A stretch of DNA of 64,000 bases from Amyelois transitella. Lineage: Eukaryota; Arthropoda; Insecta; Lepidoptera; Pyralidae. The stretch lies in contig NC_083519.1 in NCBI RefSeq assembly GCF_032362555.1, forward strand, positions 2,373,501-2,437,500, in the 5' to 3' direction. A model generated the notes under the pieces. It was given only the letters and a program-made list of their open reading frames with translations, was not told where the DNA came from and ran no database searches. Positions 22,101 through 32,190 of this stretch are shown here, in pieces (position 1 is the stretch's first letter; each line of letters begins with the position of its first letter). The position numbers and the translations under genes were made by a program.

Positions 22101-25100
22101 CTGCGGGTAATAGCTAGTATTGCTATGTTTTGTATAAAAAAAATATTATTTTATTTATAACATTTTGAATAAATCAGAGGTTGAGGCCGAAGTAAACTTG
22201 ACTGGACTTGAATAAACAGTAAACTTGACTGGACTTCGATAAACAGTAAACTTGACTGGACTACCTCGACAATCGGACTACCCGTTTATCGAAGTCCAGT
22301 CAAGGTTATTTGTAACAGATACTGCAGACTGAATAAATTGGAAAGAAATAATGTCGGGATGAAAGCCCCACGTACCTTAGTAAAACAACGTAGGGTGCAA
22401 CTAAAGATAAGAGAAATAAAACTTTAAAAGGATAACCTAAGCAGAATCACTGATTAGACTTACATAACGTACATTAGTTTGATGGCCAACAACGTAACCG
22501 AAACGACATAACCGACACCAATACTTTCAACTTCAAAAGTTTATAAAATATCATATTACTTTCCTATACTATATATACCAAAATTTTGCAAAAATTTTAT
22601 GAATTGATTCATTTTGACAAAAATGAAATTTCATTTCTTTTTGAATATTTATTGCTTTTCAGAATGCTACGAGTACGTTTGGGAGTTGAAAAAGCGCAAA
22701 CAAGACAAAGATGAAGCAGCCATATGTAAGTTTGTGGTACTATTTTGTAATTTTAATTTAATTATTCTATGCAATTACGAGTATTTTAATAAAGCGATTT
22801 TTTTAACAGTGAATCATTTTGTATGATGAATTATGATTGAGTTTGAACTATAAAGTGGCACTTAAAGGTTAGATGACCCAATAATGTGCCGTGTGGTTCC
22901 CGGCACCAATTTAAAAAAAAAAGAATAGGACCGCTCCATCTCGTTCCCATGGATATCGTAAAAGGCGACTAAGGGAGAGGCTTATAAACTAAGGATTCTT
23001 CTTTTAGGCGATGGGCTGACGACCTATCACTATTTGAAACTCAATTCTATCATCCAGCCATAAAGCTTAATGTGACCTATCAGTCTTTTCAGGACTGTTG
23101 GCTCTGTCTACCCTGCGAGGGATATAGACGTGACTATTCGTTTGTATGTATGACCCAAAAGAGATCCAAAGCTTGACTGGAAAAGATTGCATTAGCCAAA
23201 AATCCGCCTTTGTACCATCTCTGTCTCCTTTGTGCTGTTTTGTATGTATTACTCTTATGGTGCAAAAAAGTGTTAATCTATCTTAAATTCTTTAAAAAAA
23301 ATACACATTTTACAGGTAAAAAATATAAGAAAAGGAAATGGGGCGGATCTCATGGTGTTGGTGGTCGTCCGACGAAGCCAGGAGAATTTCCCCACATGGT
23401 TATTTAGACTCAGATTATTCATTTCTCAACATAGGAGACTAAGGAGTAATGCGTGTGGGAACACAAGTTCAAATTCTACCTCGCCCATGACTTTTTTCTG
23501 AGTTCTGCACATTAGTTTGTGTGCTAACTGACGCTCTTACGGTGAGGGAAAATATCGTGAGGAAATCTGCACGTTCAGGCAAATGAATGTGTTACTTTGT
23601 TCCACTACAAAGTTTGCAGATACCGAACGGGAGTGTAAAAACCTGACTCACCCAATCCAGGATCCACGGTCAAGAGGGTTCTGAAGACGACTCCCCTTCA
23701 GAATGGTGATGATGTAACCGGAATTTACGCCAGCGGGAAGAAGATTCGAAACAATCTAAGTATCACTCTTGCCAAATCAAGGGATGAGATGATTTCCCAC
23801 GTAATATCTTCTTAGTGTATAGTGGAGAGGGATTGAATTATGCAATCAAAAAGTCACATTTAAATCGAAATATTCAAAAATGTACACTGATTGACGGATT
23901 GACCAATTGACCAACATTTCAATGTGTGTGGGTGATATTCTAGCTGCACTGTAAAGGGATTCCCCAAAATTCCGCAGGCAAGGATATATGCTGGATAGTT
24001 TGTAACACGCGTTTTATTCAAAATTTCTGATTTCAGGGTGCCTTAGGTTGGAAAGCAGTCATTGGAACATGGGTGTTCAAATGTGGTAGCTCTCTCATCA
24101 GCGATAAATTCGCCCTCACTGCTGCTCACTGCGCTAAAGGATCACCCAGAGACCCCACCATTGCTGAAGTGGATCCTAAAATTTTGAGAATAGGTGACAA
24201 GAACATCATAGATAAAGTGGTATGTTTTCATAATCCTATTAGAAATTCTACAACATTCAATGGTTAATTAAATGGCTGTTTAGCTAAACTAGCTAAAGAA
24301 ATAAATGATGCCATGGGACACTTTAAAGGTAAATAAGAAAATTTTGCTAAAGATAATAAAAGTACCTACTTTTGATAACAAACCGAAAACATATTTGTAA
24401 CCTTAACAAAGTTCCTACTACATTTTGTTAAAGCTTTCACATTATTTAGCACCTAGAATTATTAGGTAATAGTAGGACCTAAGCTTCAAAGGCCTGGTCT
24501 CACTTCAAACCAGATGGATAATAAAACAAATCTAGATCATTGACTCACGATATATTAATCATTATTATTTGACAGGGTTACAAGAGTCCACCAAAGAAAG
24601 ATGCGGCGATTGCCAGAATCATAGTGCATCCTCAGTTTAAGGCACCAACACAGTACTTTGATATTGCTCTCATAGAATTAGATGAAGTCGTGACGTTTTC
24701 GAGATACGTCCAGCCTGCTTGTCTTTGGAACAGTTTATCTATCAGTAAATTAGGAACTCAAGCTATTGGAACTGGATGGGGTGTTATAGAATCGGGTAAG
24801 TAATATAAACCTTCTCATTCTATGGAGCCACAACAAGACGAACGATACAATGAACGAGAGACTGCAAACAAAGGAAATTATATCCAAAATCTCTCAGAAC
24901 TTTGAGTAACTTCAATCCAAAATTCATAAAAAATTTGGAAAAAGCGGACTTACGAATTTATATAAGTTTAAATATGGCAAATAACTGCGTTATCATTTAC
25001 ATTAATAATGATGATTAGAATAGGCATAAGGCTAAAATTAGTAAATATTACAAAACTGACGTTCATTTGTTTAGGTTCCCTTCAAATCTCGCCAGAACTC

Positions 25101-25758
25101 CAAGCGGTAACAGTCGATGTATTAGAAACAAGTCTTTGTGATCAGCTGCTAAAGAACTATCACAACAGGAACTGGCAAGGGTTCCAAGAACATCAATTGT
25201 GCGCTGGAAAATTGGCGGGCGGAGTCGACTCTTGTCAGGTAATATGACAGTTAATCACAATTTTAACATAATTGAATTGCAGCTACTATGATTGCTAGAA
25301 ATTAGGGGTTGACTTAAGCCCGGGATTAAGCACTGGTCTTATCATCTCTGTGCTAGATTTTATCGAAATTGGTCGTTAAGATTTAAAGATTTTTTCTTAG
25401 ATTCAAATCTTGCCTTTTAAAGACAAAGATCTAAAGAAATAACATGACATTATTACAGACCTGCTTTTAAAATCTACAAACCTAAAAAAGTCTTATGTTT
25501 AGTAACCTCAGAAGAAAACTAGATAACGATAATATATTACAAAATGACAAATTTCTATTTCAGGGTGACTCTGGGGGTCCACTACAAATAAAGATGCCTC
25601 TACCTACTGACGTCACCGACTCGGAAGGCTCCATGCATTTCGTCATCGGCATCATACCATTCGGTGTCGGCTGCGCTCATCCCAACTTGCCAGGAGTCTA
25701 CACCAGAGTATCCAGCTTCATTGATTGGATTGAGCAAAATGTGTGGCCTGATGAATAA
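19175..25758 (+). CDS. SP3: complete snake-like S1A serine protease, 427 aa
   Basis: Ten exons: 19175-19226, 19443-19498, 20926-20976, 21297-21513, 22663-22725, 23316-23398, 24037-24219, 24576-24795, 25075-25238, 25564-25758. The N-terminus has a basic stretch (KKKH) before the hydrophobic core, as in signal peptides. LIKR ends exon 2 (33-36), and W41-S-W-G-Y follows. The linker exon encodes 72 residues rich in Thr (runs of TTTTT). Prodomain ends with KYKKRKWGG then H159-GVGG: the residue at position 16 is Gly. Triad H205, D264, S366; Asp six residues before Ser implies trypsin-like specificity. The segment NYHNRNWQG lacks the cysteines of SP1/SP2. The donor of exon 7 could be read three bases earlier; 24219 is preferred since SP4 and SP5 have the same 61-codon exon. 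AATAAA overlaps the stop. Confidence 0.92.
19637..19784 (+). mobile_element. Small non-autonomous Helitron
   Basis: Starts TCTATACATCCATACG after A and ends GGGCGAAAGCTAG before T, the A-T target and TC...CTAG ends expected of Helitrons. 148 bp; lies in SP3 intron 2. Confidence 0.6.
19946..20637 (-). mobile_element. Non-autonomous Helitron, 692 bp
   Basis: On the - strand it starts TCTATACTAATATTATAAAG after A and ends CGGGCACAGCTAG before T. Both the ends and the CCCGCGACTTCGTCCGCG block are typical of the widespread lepidopteran Helitron families. No Rep/helicase coding. In SP3 intron 2. Confidence 0.75.
20850..20898 (+). mobile_element. Helitron 3' end fragment
   Basis: ACGCGGACGAAGTCGCGGGC then ACAGTTAG, 27 bases before SP3 exon 3. 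The terminal CTAG has changed to TTAG. A SINE-A scrap (CACGTCTATATCAC) precedes it. Confidence 0.6.
21005..21190 (-). repeat. Repeat G copy 2
   Basis: Reversed partner of 13,319-13,495, again in intron 3 just before the linker exon of its gene. Confidence 0.6.
21540..21875 (-). repeat. SINE-A copy plus small inverted scrap
   Basis: A full reversed copy (21,630-21,875, intact head) is preceded by a tail fragment and a + oriented CTACCCC block at 21,575-21,605, giving a short perfect fold-back around CCCTTGTGGGGTAG. Confidence 0.8.
21878..22117 (+). mobile_element. Non-autonomous Helitron, 240 bp
   Basis: TCCAAACTAATATTATAAAT at the left after A, AATAGCTAG at the right before T. It lies beside the SINE-A head in SP3 intron 4. 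Confidence 0.7.
22196..22303. repeat. 27-bp tandem repeat with a 20-bp inverted arm
   Basis: Three copies of a unit with AACTTGACTGGACTT (from about 22,196, 22,222 and 22,249). The second unit's TTGACTGGACTTCGATAAAC (22,225-22,244) is perfectly complementary to 22,284-22,303. In SP3 intron 4. Confidence 0.85.
22884..23152 (+). repeat. SINE-A copy, full
   Basis: Full length, in SP3 intron 5, tail reduced to two TATG-like units. Confidence 0.85.
23430..23770 (+). repeat. SINE-C copy
   Basis: Diverged copy with a tRNA-like start (AGTTCAAATTCTACC) and CCAATCCAGGATCCACGGTC; fills much of SP3 intron 6. Confidence 0.65.
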
Positions 25759-25759
25759 A
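25754..25759 (+). promoter_or_regulatory. Poly(A) signal overlapping the SP3 stop codon
   Basis: AATAAA includes the TAA stop at 25,756-25,758, the same arrangement as in SP1. Confidence 0.4.
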
Positions 25760-26437
25760 TTAATTTTGAATTTACGTTTTCGTTTAATTTTATTTATCAA
25801 ACATTAATTAAAAATGATACTACTCAAACTTAGTGGCTACGAGCCAAAAATTTCCATAGTTTGTCCTATAGGTATATAAACCAGGCATAGTCCTATCCTA
25901 TAAAATATAATCCTATGATATAAAAGTCAATTTAAATATTTACCTATGCAGAAGTTCCTTAAAAGCTAAATATTTGCATGGATTTAAGTCTCCATTGTAA
26001 TTAGATTGTGAAAAGTTCCCATCTATTCCATCTATTTCATTTTTAATTCAAGGTCAAAGTTCAGCTTTTCTTCAACTAATAAATATCTTCTGGTTTTATA
26101 CTGTTCATGAGAGTGTAAAATTGCGAAATAGATAATATTACAAAATGCGAAGCTTTGGCTATGAAGCCACCTTTACAAATTTTCAGCAATGTTTTTTTTT
26201 AAAGATGTAGGCTCTCTTGACGACATAGTATTTGTTGTTCACACTTTAAGTTTTTTTAATAGTGGTATGATGATTATTGCTCTAGTCATATAACTCGGAA
26301 GGTATTCATAGGTCAATTGAGGATAAATATAGGTAATAAATTTTAATTTAAAAGACTCAAAAACATGGGCGTCAAAACAAGTTATACGGGAACGTAAAGT
26401 TGGGTAGAGGACCATTATTATTCAAAAACACGTGAGG
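25760..26437. other. SP3-SP4 spacer
   Basis: Only 680 bp with no repeat that I recognise, the least invaded spacer in the cluster. It should contain the SP4 promoter; I cannot place a TATA box or initiator with confidence. Confidence 0.5.
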
Positions 26438-29400
26438 ATGAGAAGTGTTCTTGTTATATTGTTGCTATGTTCAGGTAATTCTTATTCTACCTTGTTATTA
26501 TTTTACTTAATAAAATTTAAGATACTTTTTGGATTCTGCATAATTAGAAAAATAAGTCTTTGGTTTGAAATTGTTGATACAATGTCAGTTATGAAATAAT
26601 TCTACCATATTCAGTAAAATTTAGAAATAGGTAAAACAAACAGTTTACGGAGGTGCGAGTAGATTTCAAGTAAGACGTATTTGAGGTTAAGTAGTTTAAT
26701 TTTGTTTCAGTGGTTGATAATTATGTATTTTCAAAAGAAATCACGAGACATAAACGGGTAAGAGCTTTGAGTTTGAATTTCAATACTGTTCTCTCAGAGA
26801 TCAGTTGTCTTTACAATTTAGGTCTGCTTTTGGCGAAAGAAAACTTTTTGTCGTAACCTGTATATAGGCAACTAGGTTCTCCTGCAAACATACCTACTTA
26901 AGTATATATTTTTAATTAAAATCGTCTTTAATAAGCCAAGACAGAGCCATGATGATAATAATCGCTAAGTATAAGGAAACATTTTTTTGGAAAAATCCAA
27001 CAAATATTCGTAATATAATTTCATTGTTAACTTGTTGTTGTTATCATACATTGACAGAATAATATCGATCTTGAAGATAGGTGGACATGGGGCTACTTTG
27101 AAGAATCATTTCCCATCATAAAGGTAAGTAATTATATTAATCTTAACATTTACTTATGCTTTTGTTTATTTAAACATTTATTTATTAACAAATTATTCAC
27201 AGAAATATACAAACTTTTCCTTTTCCCTGAACTTTATGGCTGTGCCTGAAATAACAATCACTTCTGGAACACAAGCAGAGGCATCTTTACAACCAATTAC
27301 TACAATAATAACAAGCAAACCTGCAGCTGCCGCAGAAACTTCTCCAACTATTTTGCAAGAGATAAAACATACTGAACAATCAACGGATCCAACAACAGTT
27401 ACTGAACCTTCGACTATTTCTACAAACGTAGTAAAATCTACCGAATCTCCAACTTCTTCGACAACGCAAGTAATATCACCTGCTATAACAACCACAGAAA
27501 GTAAATTACAGGAACCAATTCTAGCAAAAACTGGAGATTCATTATTATCTGAAATAAGATTAGCAAATTCAACCCAAGAGACGCCTACTGCTACAGAAAA
27601 CGACACAAAAATTGTAGAAATGCAACCTACAACGCAAGCTCCCAAAAAGGAAAGAGATATCTGCGATCCACTTCCAGAAAAACCAGATTTCAGTGCACCT
27701 GGTAGGAGGATTAACGAAGCGCGTAAGATATTTATTACAACTATACTATTAAAATCTTCATATTGTAGATTATTAATTTGTTTTATTGCACAGGCTTATC
27801 TTTTTCAGAATGTATGGGATACGTCTGGGAGTTGAAAAACAGAATAAAACAAACAAAATGGAATCTTACATGTAAGTTATTGTTGATAATTAATAATTCT
27901 TGTTCTGCATTGTTACAGTTTTGTATTTCTATATAATTTTTTGTATTTTCAGGTCTTAAAAGGCTGTACGTAATCCACGCTGTAGGAGGTAGGAAAACTG
28001 AAATTGGGGAATTTCCGCACATGGTAATTATTTTAATCACACCATAATTATTAAGTGTAATTATTTTCCTGCGTTTACATTGTCAATTTTTTAATGTCAA
28101 ATTTTCTAAATACGATATAAGTAACATTATATTAGCTAGAGAAATAAATATTGTGCCTAACATTAGTCCTACTTAAGACTAACTGATCTTCATACAGGGC
28201 GCAATAGGATGGAAAGCAGCTATTGGAACATGGGTGTTCAAATGTGGTAGTTCACTGATCAGTCCTAATTTTGTACTTACCGCTGCTCACTGCGCCAAGG
28301 CATCAGACAAAGACTCTTCAATAGCTGACCCAACACCCAAAATTGTTAGGCTGGGTGACAAAAATATTGTGGATCGAAAAGTAAGTCATTTTAAAATTTG
28401 ACTTTTCAAATAATTTATTCGTTTTGAGTTTCAAATTACACATATAATCACGTCTATATCCGTTGCGGGGTAGACAGAGCCAACAGTCTTAAAAAGACTG
28501 ATAGGCCACGTTCAGCTTTTTGGCTTGATGATAGAATTGAGATTGTGACAAATTGCTAGCCCATCGCCTAAAGGAAGAATCCTAAGTTTATAAGCCTATC
28601 CCTTAGTCGCCTTTAACGACATCAATGGGAAAGAGATGGAGTGATCCTTTTTTTCTATTGGTGCCAGGAACCACCCGGTACAAATTTTAAAACTTCAAAT
28701 TATAAACTGACATTTTTCAAAATTACATATAATTTCAAACGGATTGGAGTTACAATAGCTCCAATGAAATTTCTCAGAGAGAAGACACTTATGTTCTTAT
28801 ACATTTCAGACTCTGTTTACATATCCGACGGATGCAAACATCTCCAGAATTATAGTACATCCTGATTACAAATCTCCATTGAAATATTATGACATAGCTC
28901 TCATGGAGTTGGAAGAGCCTGTGGAATTTACGCGGTTCATTCAACCTGCCTGTTTGTGGAACAGTTTTTCAACTGGCAAGCCTAACATGAAGCAACTCTA
29001 ACTGGATGGGGAGTGATAGAATCAGGTAACTTAATAAAGTTCTAATAGCTACGATATTTCGAGTCAGCCTGATTATCGACCGATGTCCAAAACAATAGGC
29101 TCCTTGAAGAATCTATTTTGTCTCTTGGTACAGTTATGATAGCTTTTTTATTATGACAAAGAAAAGATAAAACAGTCTTACCCTATTACAACCGTGTGGT
29201 TCCCACTCCATCTCTTTCCCGTGGATGTCGTAAAAGCCTACTAAAGGATAGGCTTAAAAACTTGGGATTATTTTTTTAGCCGATGGGCTAGCAACCTGTC
29301 ACTATTTGAATCTCAATTCTTTCATTAAGGCAGATAGCTGAACTTGGCCGATCAGTCTTTTCATGACTATTGGCTCTGTCTACCCCACAAGGGATATAGA

Positions 29401-30881
29401 CGTGACCTAATGTATGTATGTATGTAAAAATTTCAGGTTCTCGTGAATTTTCACCAGAACTGCAGGCCGCTACAGTTAATGTTTTAGACACTGCACAATG
29501 TGATGCACTACTCAAAGATTCTCACAACAGAAACTGGAAAGGGTTTCAGGAACATCAGCTGTGCGCTGGCAAGTTGGCTGGCGGAGTTGACTCCTGTCAG
29601 GTAATTGGATACTTTTCTTAGATTAGCTCAGCTTATACTTGTGAATGTTATTGAAATATAGTACTCGTAAAACAACGGCGAAGCGAATCAGATTTTTCGA
29701 GAAATTTTGAAAATATGTAGGTTATCAAACTTAACAACAGAAACGCAGATAAAATTATTGAACCTGAACAAAAAAAACAACGAAATTGGGATAACAAATC
29801 TTAAATAAAAATTCTTTCGTAAGATCGATGATGACAGAATATAACACAAATATAAATAAACTAGAGGCCGCCCGCGACTTCGTCCGCATGGAAACCCTAT
29901 CAATCCCGCGGGAACTCTGGGATAAAAAGTAGCCTATGTGTTATTCTGGGTCTTCAGCTACCTACATACCAAATTTCATGGTAATCGGTTCAGTAGTTTT
30001 TGCGTGAAAGAGTAACAAACATCCATACATCCATACAAACTTTCGCCTTTATAATAGTAGTAGGATAAATACACGGGAAATACGGGACAAATTACACAGA
30101 TTGAGTTAGCCTCGAAGTAAGTTCGAGACTTGTGTTACGAGATCCTAACCTTACATATATAGATAAACAACCAAGACCCAGGCCAATCAGAAAAAGTTCT
30201 TTTAGTCATATTATTATATAGTCGCACAGACACACACGCCACAGAGGCCGTCAAATACAATATGTGGCGCAACGGTAATGCGCTTGACTGTGTCACCGGA
30301 GGTCCCGGGTTCGAATCCCGGCCAGGGCATGATGAGAAACGAACTTTCTCTGATAGTATTTATTATAAAATATAGTATTGTTGAGTTAGTATCTCGTAAA
30401 ATAAGTTTCGAACTTACGAGGCTAACCCAATCTGTGTAATTCGTTCCTTATATATTTATTTATTTATACACCCGAGTTAAACTAAATCTTCATTATCACT
30501 CAAAATTCAACATTTTTATTCATTATTATAAGATACTTCATATCGCTTAATAATTGTCAAAACGTTTGGTTTCACAACATTGGTTGACGTCAAAAATTAT
30601 TTCAATACTTCTAGGGTGACTCCGGTGGCCCTTTACAAATGAAAATGTCCCTGCCTGACGACATCACTCAGCAAGAGGGACACATGCACTACGTCATCGG
30701 TATTATATCATTCGGCGTAGGATGCGCACACGCAAATCTTCCAGGTGTTTATACCAGGGTATCTTCCTTCATTGATTGGATCGAAGACAATGTTTGGAAG
30801 AATGGTCACAATAGAACTTACGTGAAGCCACCAACAACAAACTTCTTTAACTTACCACTAAATGAGATAACGATTGGCTAA
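26438..30881 (+). CDS. SP4: snake-like S1A serine protease with a frame break
   Basis: Ten exons: 26438-26474, 26711-26757, 27058-27123, 27203-27722, 27809-27871, 27953-28023, 28198-28380, 28810-29025, 29437-29600, 30615-30881. Signal peptide [18 protein letters not shown] (25-28) ends exon 2; W37-T-W-G-Y follows. The linker exon is 520 bp, about 173 residues of Thr/Ser/Pro/Glu-rich sequence, probably O-glycosylated. Activation region H253-AVGG. H299 and D357 are present. Exon 8 is 216 bases where the matching SP5 exon has 217: near 28,987-28,993 one base is missing, so TAA at 28,999 ends translation after 392 residues, before the catalytic Ser. All splice sites and the frames on both sides are intact, so this is either a very young null allele or a sequence error. 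C-terminus extended by about 20 residues after the catalytic domain. Confidence 0.85.
28440..28682 (-). repeat. SINE-A copy
   Basis: Reversed, in SP4 intron 7; the head is slightly altered (GTGCCAGGAACCACCCGGTA). Confidence 0.8.
29192..29428 (+). repeat. SINE-A copy, head shortened
   Basis: In SP4 intron 8, its TATG tail ending 8 bases before the pyrimidine/AG acceptor of exon 9. Confidence 0.8.
29861..30065 (-). mobile_element. Non-autonomous Helitron, 205 bp
   Basis: On the - strand TCCTACTACTATTATAAAGG ... GGCGGCCTCTAG followed by T. Same subfamily as 36,104-36,316. In SP4 intron 9. Confidence 0.7.
30066..30210 (-). repeat. SINE-D fragment
   Basis: 3' part, reversed, lying head-on to the next SINE-D copy. 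Confidence 0.7.
30255..30470 (+). repeat. SINE-D copy with well-kept tRNA-like head
   Basis: TGTGGCGCAACGGTAATGCG and GGTCCCGGGTTCGAATCCCG give clear box A and box B, followed by the SINE body and AATCTGTGTAATTCG. No CCA-type end; the body continues, so it is a SINE and not a tRNA gene. Confidence 0.8.
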
Positions 30882-31083
30882 GTATGTATTGAACAATATG
30901 TAGTCAGTCGTATAGTATCAGCAATTCTAAAACAATAAGGACCCCTTCGTCATTTCGTATAGATATCCTGCAAATGTGGTTGAGTGGAAGGAATCTTATG
31001 AAGGCAATTTAATGAATTTATTTGTCATACGAATACACAGATATTCACTTATTGTACTTTTAAATGTAGTATTAACTAATAAC
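30882..31083. other. Region behind SP4
   Basis: No AATAAA close to the SP4 stop; no feature seen. Confidence 0.4.
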
Positions 31084-31275
31084 ATACATACTACATATGA
31101 TCACGTCTATATCCCTTGCGGGGTAGACAGAGCCAACAGTCTTGAAAAGACTGAATGGCCACGTTCAGCTATTTGGCTTAATGATAGAACCGAGATTCAA
31201 ATAGTGACAGGTTGCTAGCCCATCGCCTAAAAGAGGAATCCTAAGTTTATAAGCCTATCCCTTAGTCGCCTAATA
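31084..31275 (-). repeat. SINE-A copy, head missing
   Basis: Reversed; cut off after CTTAGTCGCCTAATAAG. Lies between the convergent SP4 and SP5. Confidence 0.8.
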
Positions 31276-31794
31276 AGATAATATATATTCTTTACTTATA
31301 TTCTTTCTTTTAATAGTGTGCAATATAAAAGGTGAGATAATTCATTCATTTATTATATTATCCCCTCCCTTACCACGAAGCATTATTCCATTTTGCACTA
31401 CGAGGTTTCAACGTTGTTGTCAAATGTTTAGTTTTGAAAGTACCTATGCGCAGTTCAGGCATTCTCTTGGACCAGTACCTCCGTGAATGTCATAGGGTGT
31501 AACTTACCTAAAAATATTACCTTACAATAAGTGGATCGAAGATTTTTATAATATAAAGTGTCAAAATTTTTAAGCTTTGACTCACACCGCCACAAATAAA
31601 ACCAGTCTTATTCAGAAGCCTGTAGTTTTATTATAAATCTGGGTATTATTACATGAAAAGTGTAGTTTTGAAGCGAGCTTAGTTGTGATATCAAAAAACA
31701 ACTAAGGTCAATACGAGGTGTGGACATAAACACCGAATGTGTTATTGTCCAAATTTAAATTTCTTTATTTTTCTCTACACAAACTTAAATTAAA
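31276..31794. other. SP4-SP5 convergent spacer
   Basis: No ORF, RNA gene or repeat recognised. Confidence 0.5.
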
Positions 31795-31915
31795 ATACAT
31801 ACATTCGTACATATGGGCACGTCTATATCCCTTGCGGGGTAGACAAAGCCAATAGTCTTGAAAAGACTGAATGGCCACGTTCAGCTATTTGGCTTAATGA
31901 TAGAATTGAGATTAA
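31795..31915 (-). repeat. SINE-A fragment, tail half
   Basis: Ends abruptly at GAATTGAGATTAAAATA. Confidence 0.75.
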
Positions 31916-32190
31916 AATATTTACAGAAAAGTTTACTATAACTATACAAAGTAAGTTTGTGAGAGACTGGTGTCTGTACTAAGCAGGGCTTGTATCTCAG
32001 TGCACAAGACTCTCCCCACACAAGAAGTACGTATAAAACTAGCGAATATGAATAGAATAAACATATAACAGCGGAATGAAAAAAAAGAGAAAATTTTAAC
32101 TTATAATAACAAAACAACAAAAGGTTTTTTTTATCCAGACAGTTTTCTTTACATTTTGGTTATTATTTAAATATAATTATCTCAAAGGAC

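Noticed and set aside
30262-30330. tRNA gene
   Set aside because: Box A and box B are clear, but the sequence continues into a SINE body seen in several other copies, so it is a SINE head.
31084-31218. Conserved frame [15 protein letters not shown] found many times on both strands
   Set aside because: It is a translation of SINE-A. The copies share it because they share DNA, and many carry stops or shifts.
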